From Balneola sp. EhC07 (lineage in GTDB: Bacteria; Bacteroidota; Rhodothermia; Balneolales; Balneolaceae), in NCBI RefSeq assembly GCF_001650905.1, contig NZ_LXYG01000016.1, positions 124,001-188,000 on the forward strand: DNA of 64,000 nucleotides. The letters are read 5' to 3'. Every line of letters begins with the position of its first letter. Within the stretch, counting starts at the first letter, position 1. The notes under the pieces were generated by a model. That model worked only from the letters and a program-made list of their open reading frames with translations. It did not search any database and was not told the DNA's origin. Shown one piece after another: positions 41,712-50,694 of this stretch. The position numbers and the translations under genes were made by a program.

Positions 41712-44468
41712 TTAAAAGTTAAATAAGTAGCGGAGAGAAACAATACTATCGTTTGAATTCCCGGCACCTGAAACATTAGTAAAGTTAGAGTCAAAAATGA
41801 ATGAGTGAAATTTGTTAACGTCGTATTGTGCACCCATTTGAATTACAAATGTATTGAAATCAGATTTAACGATATTAGAATCTAAAATGAAGTAGTCATT
41901 TTCAGGGGTGTTGTCACCTTCAACTGCAGGATCAACAATCAGAGCTCTGGTTTTTGAGGTATTACTTGTTATAGCCAATCGACCATTTAGGTTGAGTTTG
42001 CCATCAGCTAAGAAATAGCTGAATCCTGAATAAAGCCCAAAGATATCAAAAGTTGCTTGCCCACTTCCTGTTTCTGTGTTATTGAATGTAAGTCCAAGCT
42101 GCGTTCTTAGTCTTACGTCATTAAATCTGCTGGTAATATTAAAGGAAACAGCAGAGCTTTTTACGTCTCCGAAAGTAAATACTTCGTCTTTGGTGTTTAA
42201 GTTATTAAAGCTCAATGAAGCATCATGGATCATATTAAATAATTCGAATTGTTGAGTTACAGATCCACTTAAATTTAAAGTTGTGCTTTCTTTAGGTACA
42301 GGGGTAACCAGAGTGTCTATATTCCCGGACTCATCAACATCTATTACAAAATTTTGAACTGCAGAATTTTCGAATCCCGGTGTCACAAAAGGGTTAAATC
42401 TGGTTACACCGTTTTCTCTGTTTCTGAACCTGAATCCCATACTCATACGAGGTAACTTTCTTGAAACCGGATACCAACTTAAATTAGTTCTGTAGGTATT
42501 TGATTCTGTAGTAGCGTCTTTATTATTGGTAACATTATCTTCCAAAGTCTCATATCCTAATGTTACATAAAGGCGATTTTTGAAAAGTCTGAACCTATCA
42601 GAAGCTGTGAATCCGGAAATATCCCGACGAACGGTTGAATTCGCAAGAGAACTAAAATTAGGACCAACCCAACGATATTGTAGTTTAAAATTATTTGATG
42701 GATAGTTTATTGAAAACTCAGTATTCGATCCTAGTATACTGGTTGGGAAAAAGGGTTCGGCTTCAGAACTATCCGTATTAAAATCCTTAACCCGGATAGG
42801 AAGGATGTTCATATTTTCATTAATAATGATCAATCGGGAAAGGCTTTCAAGAAGATCTGCATCATCTTGGGTGATGTCGAAACCTAGATCATCAGCCCCT
42901 TGTACTGTAAGCGTTCCACCATAAATATCATTATTTAAAGCACTGGCAACAGTTTCACTTTCTAAGCGGATCTTGTTTTGGGCAAAACCCATTCTCAAAG
43001 TAGTGCCGGCTACAAAGTTTCCTTGAGGACGTACACTACCATTCTGAACTTGAAGTAATTCCGGATTCCCCTGAAGTTTTTGGATATCACCCTGATCCAG
43101 ATCGGTATATAAAGAGGGCGGTGCTTGCAATAATGTATTGAAATTACGGATGTTAAAAATGGAAGTGGTATCATCTTCCACTTTCATCGCATGAAGGCCT
43201 ATTTGAAAATGTCTTTCATTACCTAAAGCAACTCGTGCGGCTGTAATTTTTCTGGTGAATGTTCCTTTACCTAGATCTTCAAATTTTAAGGTGTATGTGG
43301 TGTCTACAACATTTCCTGAACCGTCAGTTTTTTCTTCTCTGTCAACTCCTGAATATAGGTTGGCTACTTTGCGGTTTACTTCTCCGTAAACAAATTGAAC
43401 GTTGAAATTATCCTTGAAAAGATTTGCTTGTGTATTGATGCCATAAATCCTTCTACCTGAGATGGTGAATCGGCTAATGTTTGGGTAAACATGACCGGCA
43501 TCAAGCCTTAACCACTTGCCCAGTTGTAAATTCGCTCCGTACCTGTTTTGGGGTTGTAATCGGTCTGATTCCTGAGAAGTAAAAAAGCCATTTAGTGAAT
43601 ATCTGAAAATACCATAACTTCCTGAAATGTTAGATCTGGCGGTATATGCATCATTAGAATTCCCGGCAATTTTTTGACTTCTAGCACCCAATTCAATTCT
43701 TCCTAAAGGTCTGTTTGAGTTATTCCCGGCAAAGTCTGCGGATCTTGCTTTCGATGGATCTACTACATCAAAATCCCACGATGTAACAAGAAACACATCC
43801 GATTCGGTATGATATTCAAGTTTTATAGTATGCCTTCCATTTTTCAGATCTTTGGGGACATAAGAAATAAAGTAATCGCTGGTATCAGCAAGTTCAGTAA
43901 CATCTCTGTTGTCAATAAAAAGCCTGAATTCACCTGAATCAAGAGTATTTATATCATAATAAAGTGCAATGGCTATAACGACATCATTTGGAGCAAGTGC
44001 ATTTCCTGCAATAGGTGATAATATGTTATACTCAATGTCTTCATTTCGTTTAACTGGTTCAGTTGACTGCTCATCATTTGAATTAACAATGTCGACCCGG
44101 ATAGGGTTTTCAGTCGGAGAGTTTTCGGGGAAAAAGACTTGTGATCCGGAAGTGAGATTAAGTTGAAAGTAATATTCAACGCTGGAGGCTGTAGGATCAG
44201 TTATTTCAAAATTTGCTGTGAACACACCATTTCGGAATTCGACTTCCTGTTGTTGAAATCCAATACCTTGATCAAAGTTATAAAACAGAACAGCCTCTTG
44301 AACATCATTTTGGTTTATGCTCGGCACAATAAACTCTAGTGTGTTTATTTCATCGCGGACAAGTGCAGTCGGGGACTGGTGTTGTACAGTAAATTGAGCG
44401 CGCAGATCAGTATGTATAAAAATGAAGCACAAACATAGTAATGCAATTCTAAGTACCCAGCTTAGCAT
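41712..44468 (-). CDS. Large outer-membrane beta-barrel protein with N-terminal Ig-like domains
   Basis: A signal peptide of about 24 residues ends LRAQF. Residues about 25-240 read as two Ig/FN3-like beta-sandwiches (SVEYYFQLNLTSG, GRHTIKLEYHTESDVF). About 250-918 is a long series of alternating strands that ends with the aromatic terminal signature SLRYLFNF, as in outer-membrane barrels. The protein is not a TonB-dependent receptor: no plug domain is seen. It lies between the FecR and the cyclase genes with no gap to the latter, which suggests a surface or pore component for the operon signal. Confidence 0.75.
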   Translation of the reverse strand: MLSWVLRIALLCLCFIFIHTDLRAQFTVQHQSPTALVRDEINTLEFIVPSINQNDVQEAVLFYNFDQGIGFQQQEVEFRNGVFTANFEITDPTASSVEYYFQLNLTSGSQVFFPENSPTENPIRVDIVNSNDEQSTEPVKRNEDIEYNILSPIAGNALAPNDVVIAIALYYDINTLDSGEFRLFIDNRDVTELADTSDYFISYVPKDLKNGRHTIKLEYHTESDVFLVTSWDFDVVDPSKARSADFAGNNSNRPLGRIELGARSQKIAGNSNDAYTARSNISGSYGIFRYSLNGFFTSQESDRLQPQNRYGANLQLGKWLRLDAGHVYPNISRFTISGRRIYGINTQANLFKDNFNVQFVYGEVNRKVANLYSGVDREEKTDGSGNVVDTTYTLKFEDLGKGTFTRKITAARVALGNERHFQIGLHAMKVEDDTTSIFNIRNFNTLLQAPPSLYTDLDQGDIQKLQGNPELLQVQNGSVRPQGNFVAGTTLRMGFAQNKIRLESETVASALNNDIYGGTLTVQGADDLGFDITQDDADLLESLSRLIIINENMNILPIRVKDFNTDSSEAEPFFPTSILGSNTEFSINYPSNNFKLQYRWVGPNFSSLANSTVRRDISGFTASDRFRLFKNRLYVTLGYETLEDNVTNNKDATTESNTYRTNLSWYPVSRKLPRMSMGFRFRNRENGVTRFNPFVTPGFENSAVQNFVIDVDESGNIDTLVTPVPKESTTLNLSGSVTQQFELFNMIHDASLSFNNLNTKDEVFTFGDVKSSAVSFNITSRFNDVRLRTQLGLTFNNTETGSGQATFDIFGLYSGFSYFLADGKLNLNGRLAITSNTSKTRALIVDPAVEGDNTPENDYFILDSNIVKSDFNTFVIQMGAQYDVNKFHSFIFDSNFTNVSGAGNSNDSIVSLRYLFNF

Positions 44469-44501
44469 AAATCTCCTTTAAAGGCTACGAAAGGTCAGTA
44501 A

Positions 44502-45242
44502 TTAATTACCTTTCTCGTAGTAATCAATGGTTATTTCTCGAATTTGGCCGTTAGCATCTTTGAATCTGAACTTGATCTGTTTTTTGATCAGGTCTTCATC
44601 CAGTTCATCATAGCCATCGTCCAAATCAATAATATCATCATCGGAGAGTGTACCCGATTCGATTTCATTGCCATCCTCATTTACCTGAGCATACATTTTT
44701 TCGAATAAAGATACTGTTTCCCCGGATTGTAATGCCGTAACGTCAACCTGACCTTCTTTTACCCAAACATAGCCGTCGGAATTACTTCCGAATTGAGTTC
44801 CTTTCACAGAAGCCAATGATCTTGAAGTGGAAACTTCAAAGTCATTATTACCTTGCGGCTCAACATTTAAAAAGATCTCGCCAAGGCTAAGGTCAATTCT
44901 TGTATTTGAACGTTTCGAAGTTCGCTCGCTTTCACCTCTAACAATTAACAATGACTGAGGTTTTACTTTAGCAATACTTTTGTCCATAAAGACTACCAGA
45001 GCATAGCCTTCTGAATCCGTTCTTAAGGTGTCGCCATCAAAAAGCTGTTCACCTTTATCTGTATCTAAGTCCAACCTTTTTGAACGGTCAGCGCTTTTAT
45101 TTTCTACATCAACATTAGGTTTGAATCTTTTTACGATAGCTAAAGGTCTGTCATTTTTTTCAAACTCGACTTTCAATGCTCCAGCGAAAACAACTAAGCA
45201 CATTGCTATTAAAGAGTATGGAAAAACTTTCTTCAAACTCAT
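44502..45242 (-). CDS. FecR-domain periplasmic protein
   Basis: One N-terminal membrane anchor (about 5-23) is followed by a FecR domain (about 65-170): LFDGDTLRTDSEGYALVVFMD, then LSLGEIFLNVEPQG and SVKGTQFGSNSDGYVWVKEG (separate blocks). The C-terminal 80 residues are acidic. I use the ATG at 45242, with GGAGG seven bases upstream; it lies just beyond the stop of the gene before. Classical FecR proteins control ECF sigma factors, but none is encoded here. FecR domains are also found next to CHASE2 cyclases, as here. Confidence 0.88.
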   Translation of the reverse strand: MSLKKVFPYSLIAMCLVVFAGALKVEFEKNDRPLAIVKRFKPNVDVENKSADRSKRLDLDTDKGEQLFDGDTLRTDSEGYALVVFMDKSIAKVKPQSLLIVRGESERTSKRSNTRIDLSLGEIFLNVEPQGNNDFEVSTSRSLASVKGTQFGSNSDGYVWVKEGQVDVTALQSGETVSLFEKMYAQVNEDGNEIESGTLSDDDIIDLDDGYDELDEDLIKKQIKFRFKDANGQIREITIDYYEKGN

Positions 45243-45243
45243 T

Positions 45244-46434
45244 TCAATTGCCTCCACTTAAAACTATTTCACCGGATTCTATTTTTCTGAGCAATTCAGC
45301 TAAAATTATAGAAGCTTGATTTCCGGAATAAGTAACTCCATCTAATTCAAAGCTTTGCATTGTATAACCGGAACTTATCAGGTTTTCGAACCTTCCATTT
45401 CCTATTAGATTTACAATAGCTTTTTTTGTTTCTTCTGTTATTATGATAGGGGCATCGGTAGTTTCAGGTTCTGATAACTTAAAACTCCAGATCTCAGAAG
45501 TTCTTTCTTCAAAGTTAACTCCGGATTGTATAGAAGTACTTAATTGCCAATAATAAGTTTGTCCCGGCTCAAGGGGTTGAGCTCCGGAAGATGGATACTG
45601 AAAAGATTCTCCAACTACTTTTACATCCAAATTCTCATATTGGAGTAAAGAACCACCGTCAGCAGGAGGAGCGGAACTTCGGGCGCTCTGCAACAGCGAC
45701 TCAGGGCTGTCTGTGTCTGATCCTTTCACTACTAATAAACGATATTCAATACCTTGTTCGCCTTCCCAGCTGAATTGTGGATATGGGTTAGTTATTTCAA
45801 CGTTGGCATCAGTAACATCGCCGGGAGTTCTAAGAAAGAAATCCACGGACTCAGATACAGGAACACCCCCTCCTATTTCCGCCGTAACGGATGCTAAATC
45901 AACTCTTCCGTTTTCATTAGTATTTTGGAAAATGATGGCTTCAATCGAATAAATATCTGCTGGTAAAGTAGTGGAGCCATCCAGGCTTTCAATAAATTTA
46001 TCACCTTCAGTGGTTAAGCCACCATCGAACTTTACTCTTTCCGTTATTCCCGGCACACCATCTTCTGATAATGTATTATTATTAACATAAACAGATTGCA
46101 TTGGTTGAAGTGAAAAAGGAAACTCTGGTTGGGAAATTACATTTACGATTTCTCCGACCTTTCCTGCAAACACCCTTATTTCCAGAAAGAGATCAGAAAC
46201 AACTTCATTTTTTTCGTTTTGGATAAAGCCGGAAACTAAAACGGGGCCGCGACCTTCACTATCAAGCCCTAAGTTGGTTAAACCAATAAATTGTGAATTG
46301 GACAGAACGTCACTAACATCAATCTGAATACTTACTATTTGGTCTTGAGCAAATATTTTTTTGTTGGGAACAAAAGCAAATACGGCTAGTAAAACTAGTA
46401 AAGCAGGTATTTTTCTTACTTTTAGTCTATACAT
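45244..46434 (-). CDS. Secreted FN3/Ig-like protein, first gene of the cyclase operon
   Basis: A signal peptide of about 29 residues ends IFAQD. The 365-residue mature protein has beta-rich blocks. The central part NPYPQFSWEGEQGIEYRLLV followed by LEPGQTYYWQLSTS is the pattern of a fibronectin-III-like domain in cell-surface proteins. The C-terminal 70 residues look helical. It is translated just before the FecR gene; the two stop/start codons are one base apart. It could be the ligand-binding part of the system. No enzyme motif is seen. Confidence 0.72.
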   Translation of the reverse strand: MYRLKVRKIPALLVLLAVFAFVPNKKIFAQDQIVSIQIDVSDVLSNSQFIGLTNLGLDSEGRGPVLVSGFIQNEKNEVVSDLFLEIRVFAGKVGEIVNVISQPEFPFSLQPMQSVYVNNNTLSEDGVPGITERVKFDGGLTTEGDKFIESLDGSTTLPADIYSIEAIIFQNTNENGRVDLASVTAEIGGGVPVSESVDFFLRTPGDVTDANVEITNPYPQFSWEGEQGIEYRLLVVKGSDTDSPESLLQSARSSAPPADGGSLLQYENLDVKVVGESFQYPSSGAQPLEPGQTYYWQLSTSIQSGVNFEERTSEIWSFKLSEPETTDAPIIITEETKKAIVNLIGNGRFENLISSGYTMQSFELDGVTYSGNQASIILAELLRKIESGEIVLSGGN

Positions 46435-46572
46435 AAATTCATCCCTTGTTATTTTTCAAAGAGTATAATACTAAAACTGAACTACCTTTCCATTTTTTTT
46501 TAAAAAACGTGGGCTTTTTAACAATTGAAAAAATGGAATATATGTACCTAAAGAGCCTTTAGGGGTTGAAAG

Positions 46573-46646
46573 TGGAGCTACAGGGATTCGAACCCTGGAC
46601 CTTCGCGCTGCCAGCGCGACGCTCTAGCCAACTGAGCTATAGCCCC
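46573..46646 (-). tRNA. tRNA-Ala (anticodon GGC)
   Basis: The 74-base gene folds fully: acceptor GGGGCTA with TAGCTCC (one G-U), D arm GCTC/GAGC, anticodon stem TCGCG/CGCGA around CTGGCAG (anticodon GGC), and T arm CAGGG-TTCGAAT-CCCTG. CCA is not encoded. A TATTTTTG -7 box lies ten bases upstream on the minus strand (46657-46664). The stretch 46647-46835 holds this promoter and that of the OmpA gene, and nothing else I can see. Confidence 0.96.
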
Positions 46647-46835
46647 ATTTTGAGGTCAAAAATAAATAATTTATAAACAACTTTATACTTCGTTTTAAAG
46701 AACTCTAAATTTTCTTACTTTATATAGATACAAAAAGATTTTAATTTTTTTTGAAAAGAGCTTCAAGCTTGCTGATAATTTTTTGGAAGCCAACATTTTA
46801 ACAAGAACAAAATAACTACAACGAAATCAATAACG

Positions 46836-47789
46836 ATGAAAAACTCAAGACTAACCTTAACTCTTTTCTCCACATTGCTGGTTTTTGCTGTATTTACCGC
46901 TTGCTCGGGTACAGAAGAAATTTTAGCTCCTTCTGATCGTACAATGGAGTATTTAAGATCTTTAGATGAAGAAACTTTACGAACATTGGATACAGATGCC
47001 GATAGTTTAAAAGATTACTCTGAAATGTATGAGCATGATACAGATCCTTTAGATGCAGATACTGACGACGATGATCTTACAGATGGTCAGGAAGTAAATG
47101 AATACAATACAAACCCACTGGTTGCAGACACTGATGGTGACGGACTAAGTGATGGTGACGAAGTTAATTCTTATAACACCGACCCTAACAATGCTGACAC
47201 TGATGGTGACGGACTAAGTGACGGTGACGAAATTAACAGATACAATACAGATCCAAATGACGCCAATGGTGATGCAGACGGTGACGGTGTTTCTGATGTA
47301 GATGAAATTAATACTCATGGTACAGATCCAAATAACCCTGATTCAGATGGCGACGGCTTCACAGATGGCCAGGAACTTGAAATGGGAACAAACCCAATGG
47401 ACGGTTCTGATCCGGTTTTCATTGATATGAATGCTTTCAATACTATTAATTTTGGTTTTGACCGTTCAAACATTAGCGATGCAGCAGCAGCAAATCTTGC
47501 TGAAAATGTTGAGCTACTTAGAAATGCTCCTGCATTCAGAGTTCGTGTTGATGCTTACACCGATCATGTTGGTGGAGATCAGTATAACTTAAGACTTAGT
47601 TTACGTCGTGCTAAATCAGTAGTAGACTTCTATACTAGTAATGGAATTTCTGCTGATAGAATCGAATCTCAAGGACTAGGTAAAGCGCCTGTTGCTTGTA
47701 TGGACGAAACTGAAGAAAGAGGATGTGAGGCGAACAGACGTGCAGAATCACACCCAATTAGTACTCTAAAGTATTCTCCAAAGAAATAA
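46836..47789 (+). CDS. OmpA-family lipoprotein with thrombospondin type 3 repeats
   Basis: The signal peptide ends in FTACSG (lipobox, Cys near 23). Residues about 48-190 carry five or six calcium-binding TSP3-type units with DTDGDGLSDGDE. Residues about 200-310 form an OmpA/MotB domain that binds peptidoglycan: INFGFDRSNIS, AYTDHVGGDQYNLRLSLRRA and GLGKAPVACMDETEERGCEANRRAE. A 23-residue unit is nearly identical at DNA level in two neighbouring copies (from 47127 and 47196), a sign of recent expansion. It links the outer membrane to the wall. It is a single gene with a strong terminator. Confidence 0.92.
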   Translation: MKNSRLTLTLFSTLLVFAVFTACSGTEEILAPSDRTMEYLRSLDEETLRTLDTDADSLKDYSEMYEHDTDPLDADTDDDDLTDGQEVNEYNTNPLVADTDGDGLSDGDEVNSYNTDPNNADTDGDGLSDGDEINRYNTDPNDANGDADGDGVSDVDEINTHGTDPNNPDSDGDGFTDGQELEMGTNPMDGSDPVFIDMNAFNTINFGFDRSNISDAAAANLAENVELLRNAPAFRVRVDAYTDHVGGDQYNLRLSLRRAKSVVDFYTSNGISADRIESQGLGKAPVACMDETEERGCEANRRAESHPISTLKYSPKK

Positions 47790-47811
47790 AAAATTGAATT
47801 AGTTCAATTTG

Positions 47812-47841
47812 AAAGGCGAGTCATTTGGCTCGCCTTTTTTT
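47812..47841 (+). terminator. Intrinsic terminator of the OmpA-family gene
   Basis: A nine-base-pair stem (AAAGGCGAG at 47812-47820, CTCGCCTTT at 47829-47837) with an eight-base loop runs into seven or more T. The A-run on the other side could also serve the convergent DUF5686 gene. Confidence 0.93.
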
Positions 47842-47859
47842 ATGTCACTATATTTTAGA

Positions 47860-50313
47860 TCAGAAAAATCTCGCTACACTAACTCCGGGGAAAACACCGG
47901 GCTCATCAATTCTGAAGGCCAGATCGAAACGGAATAGGTTGAAGATGTTACTTATTGAACCACCAACTTCAAGGTGTAGGTCGTTGGTTCCGACCAGACC
48001 ATAACGGGTGATATTGGAAGAGGTATTCCAGGTTTTACCAACACCTGCAAACGCAATTATAGAAAGGCCAGTTTTCGGAGCGTTTCTCCATCCGAGCATT
48101 TCTAAAGGCACACTGCGGAAATTATGTTCTGCATTAACCGCAAAGTAGCTGGCTCCCTGATAGGGAATATATCTCTTGGATCTGAAAGCTCCGAAAGGAG
48201 TGATGTACCCAAAAGAAGCATCTAAAGCGCCATTTTTTTGGACAGGCAAGTCACCTAAATATGTTCCTGCATTTACCCGAATATCCAGAGCATTTGGAAA
48301 GAAACGCTTTTTATAGAAAGTATTGAACCGTTTAAATAGATTGATCTTAAATCTAGTATAATCCCAATCACTGCCAATGGCTTTGGCGGATTGTTCCACA
48401 CTTAAACTGGCACCATTGAGTTCAACCACTCCAAAATTATTGGTTAAGTCACCGCGGGTAATTTGGAATCTAACAGCACTTAAGGTACCATCTTCAATTT
48501 GGGGGTTTATTCTCTGTAGGTTATCCCTGCCTAATATATCATAACTGGTTTTATAATTGATAGAACTGTGTTCTTCGTAGTTATAATATAATCTGTAAGT
48601 AAATCTGTGACGAGGAGGTCTGTATCCTGTTCCGATTTCCAAGCGCTCATTTCTGTAGTAATTGAAGTAATCATCAAAGCCAAAAAGAGGCATGGTACTG
48701 GCGAATGTCATCCCGTAAAGATCAGACTCGTAGCTACTGAATGTATCAGCATGATATTTTGCGGAAACCACAAACCGTCGTGTATTTGCCAGAGGCCACC
48801 AACTTAAAGCGGCTCCGTAAGTGTAATCCTCATAACCAATGCTATATCCAAAATTTACCGTTGAACGAAGTCTTCGGTTATAATATCTACGTTCGTGTTC
48901 CAGACCAATATTAAATACATCTACTCTGTTGAAGCGACCAACGGGAGAAATGTTGGATAATAGTTTAGAAGCAAAGCCGTTTTTGCGGTTTGTTCTGTTT
49001 CCTGTATTTCCTCCTTCACCTGAGCTTGAGCCAACTGAAACGGTTGTTTCGCCGTCACTTGTTTCTTCATCCCAATCTATAAAACGGGTTAAAAACCCTT
49101 TTGGACGAAAGGACTTCTCAAGTGTAGCTGTGCTGTCCAAAGTTTTGTAAGCGGCTTCTTCTTTGGCGGATAAGGGAACGGGTTCTACTGTGTTGGTAAA
49201 AACGGAGTCAGGTTTGTTAATCGTAGTTGAGTCTATGCTAAAAAGGCTATTGTCTTCATATAGCGAATCCGGCAGAGTTACATTAACCTGATAGTTATTC
49301 ATTTTAGAAACCTGATGGAAACCAATTGGAGGGAATCTCAAACCAACAATCCCAACTTCAACTAAGCCATCGATCCGGACATCAACCGGTAGCCAGAAGT
49401 CTCCTCCAAAATTACTGAACTGTTGTTCGTAGTATAAGTTGAAATCCTGAACCGGAGGAGGGAAAACGATAACGTTATTCGGTTTCAGTTTTACGGATAA
49501 AAGCGCAAAATCCTCATCAAGCACAAAGATCGTTCCTTCAAAAAGAGGCTGAAGTTTACGTTTAGGTTCAACAGAGATCTCAAAAACAATTTTATTGTCA
49601 ATGCTGGTAAAGTCGACAAGTTTAAATGTATAATATTTTAAAGCTCTTTCATCCGTAATTCCTACAACATCAAAACCTGCAATATCCAGCTCATCATCAT
49701 AAAAATTGGGTAAATAACTTACGCCCGCAAAGTTATCCGCACCTTCCATATTTGCAGTTTGTCTTCGGGATTTAAGGACTTCTCGCGGGCCTCTTCTTCT
49801 ATCCCAGAAAACTTCAGAAACACTTTCAGTTACAGAAACGATTGTTGTATCATTTAAAAGCTGTTGTCTGGAATAGGCTTCCGCTCTGTAGGTATTAAGT
49901 TTTGCTCTCCAGATCTTTTTTCTGGCAATCACTTCTTTCATGATAGAAATAGCCGGATCTTCTGTAGTTACTACAAGCTGTTCCATTTCCGCAACGGATT
50001 CTTTCAATAGAAAATCCAGCGGTTCGGAATGATTTCTGTCAATAGTCTTTTTTTGAGTTTCAAAACCAATATAGCGAACCACGATAGTGGCGGGGAAAGA
50101 TCGGACTATCAGGCCAAATTCCCCGTCTTCATTGGCAATTGTTCCGGTATAGGTTCCTTCAATGATAACATGTGCAGCAGGAAGGCGCTCACCGGTTTTC
50201 GCATCCGCTACTATGCCATCAACCCGGATTTGCGCGAATGCAGATGTTGAAGTAAGAAAAATGAAAGAAAGTAGTAATAGTTTTTTGAGCATAGCCTTTT
50301 TTTGTTCCGGCAT
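47860..50313 (-). CDS. DUF5686 outer-membrane protein with carboxypeptidase-regulatory-like domain
   Basis: A signal peptide ends STSAFAQ. Residues after it form a CarboxypepD_reg-like domain (VDGIVADAKTGERLPAAHV, then GTIANEDGEFGL). Next is the DUF5686 region (SIMKEVIARKKIWRAKLNTY) and a C-terminal barrel of about 450 residues ending PGVSVARFF, an aromatic terminal residue typical of outer-membrane barrels. It is not a TonB receptor with plug. I use the ATG at 50313; an ATG at 50292 (MLKKLLLL) is equally possible. The function is unknown. It is a single gene with a length normal for the family. Confidence 0.87.
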   Translation of the reverse strand: MPEQKKAMLKKLLLLSFIFLTSTSAFAQIRVDGIVADAKTGERLPAAHVIIEGTYTGTIANEDGEFGLIVRSFPATIVVRYIGFETQKKTIDRNHSEPLDFLLKESVAEMEQLVVTTEDPAISIMKEVIARKKIWRAKLNTYRAEAYSRQQLLNDTTIVSVTESVSEVFWDRRRGPREVLKSRRQTANMEGADNFAGVSYLPNFYDDELDIAGFDVVGITDERALKYYTFKLVDFTSIDNKIVFEISVEPKRKLQPLFEGTIFVLDEDFALLSVKLKPNNVIVFPPPVQDFNLYYEQQFSNFGGDFWLPVDVRIDGLVEVGIVGLRFPPIGFHQVSKMNNYQVNVTLPDSLYEDNSLFSIDSTTINKPDSVFTNTVEPVPLSAKEEAAYKTLDSTATLEKSFRPKGFLTRFIDWDEETSDGETTVSVGSSSGEGGNTGNRTNRKNGFASKLLSNISPVGRFNRVDVFNIGLEHERRYYNRRLRSTVNFGYSIGYEDYTYGAALSWWPLANTRRFVVSAKYHADTFSSYESDLYGMTFASTMPLFGFDDYFNYYRNERLEIGTGYRPPRHRFTYRLYYNYEEHSSINYKTSYDILGRDNLQRINPQIEDGTLSAVRFQITRGDLTNNFGVVELNGASLSVEQSAKAIGSDWDYTRFKINLFKRFNTFYKKRFFPNALDIRVNAGTYLGDLPVQKNGALDASFGYITPFGAFRSKRYIPYQGASYFAVNAEHNFRSVPLEMLGWRNAPKTGLSIIAFAGVGKTWNTSSNITRYGLVGTNDLHLEVGGSISNIFNLFRFDLAFRIDEPGVFPGVSVARFF

Positions 50314-50399
50314 CTTTACTGAATTTGATATGGATTGTTTCAATGGATACGAAACAATCCATACAAAATTATACAGTTAAGGCTCTTAAAACTAAAAAA

Positions 50400-50690
50400 C
50401 TATTTAAGCTTACTCTTTCCTTTTAAAACAGCACCGAGAACACCTGAAAGAATTGCAGCACCAATAATAGACCAGATTATAGGAAATTGACTATCTCCGA
50501 TCTCAACTGACCAAAAGCGGGGAAGATCTAGTTCTACAGCGATCCACTTACCAAGTATAGCACCGATAAATCCAACACCGGCCGAGATAAGACAACCTCC
50601 GCTCCCAATTTTAAAACCGCCTAAACTCTGTCCGATTCCACCGCAAATTGCAGCGATTAATAAATAGATAAGAAAATCAAAAAGTCCCAT
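50400..50690 (-). CDS. Small membrane protein of the transglycosylase-associated (GlsB/YeaQ-like) type
   Basis: The 96-residue protein has three hydrophobic helices rich in Gly (about 4-24, 33-50 and 70-90). The GFIGAILGKWIA and IIGAAILSGVLGAVLKG stretches resemble the Transgly_assoc/GlsB family, whose role is unclear. It is four bases downstream of the ABC ATPase gene and so likely co-transcribed with it. The family call is tentative. Confidence 0.65.
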   Translation of the reverse strand: MGLFDFLIYLLIAAICGGIGQSLGGFKIGSGGCLISAGVGFIGAILGKWIAVELDLPRFWSVEIGDSQFPIIWSIIGAAILSGVLGAVLKGKSKLK

Positions 50691-50694
50691 AATG

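Noticed and set aside
41712..44468. TonB-dependent receptor call for the large barrel protein
   Set aside because: No plug domain or TonB box is visible; the N-terminus holds Ig-like domains instead.
47040..47400. Regular short repeats that could suggest a CRISPR array
   Set aside because: The repeats are in frame and encode DTDGDGLSDGDE calcium-binding units; there are no spacers or cas genes.
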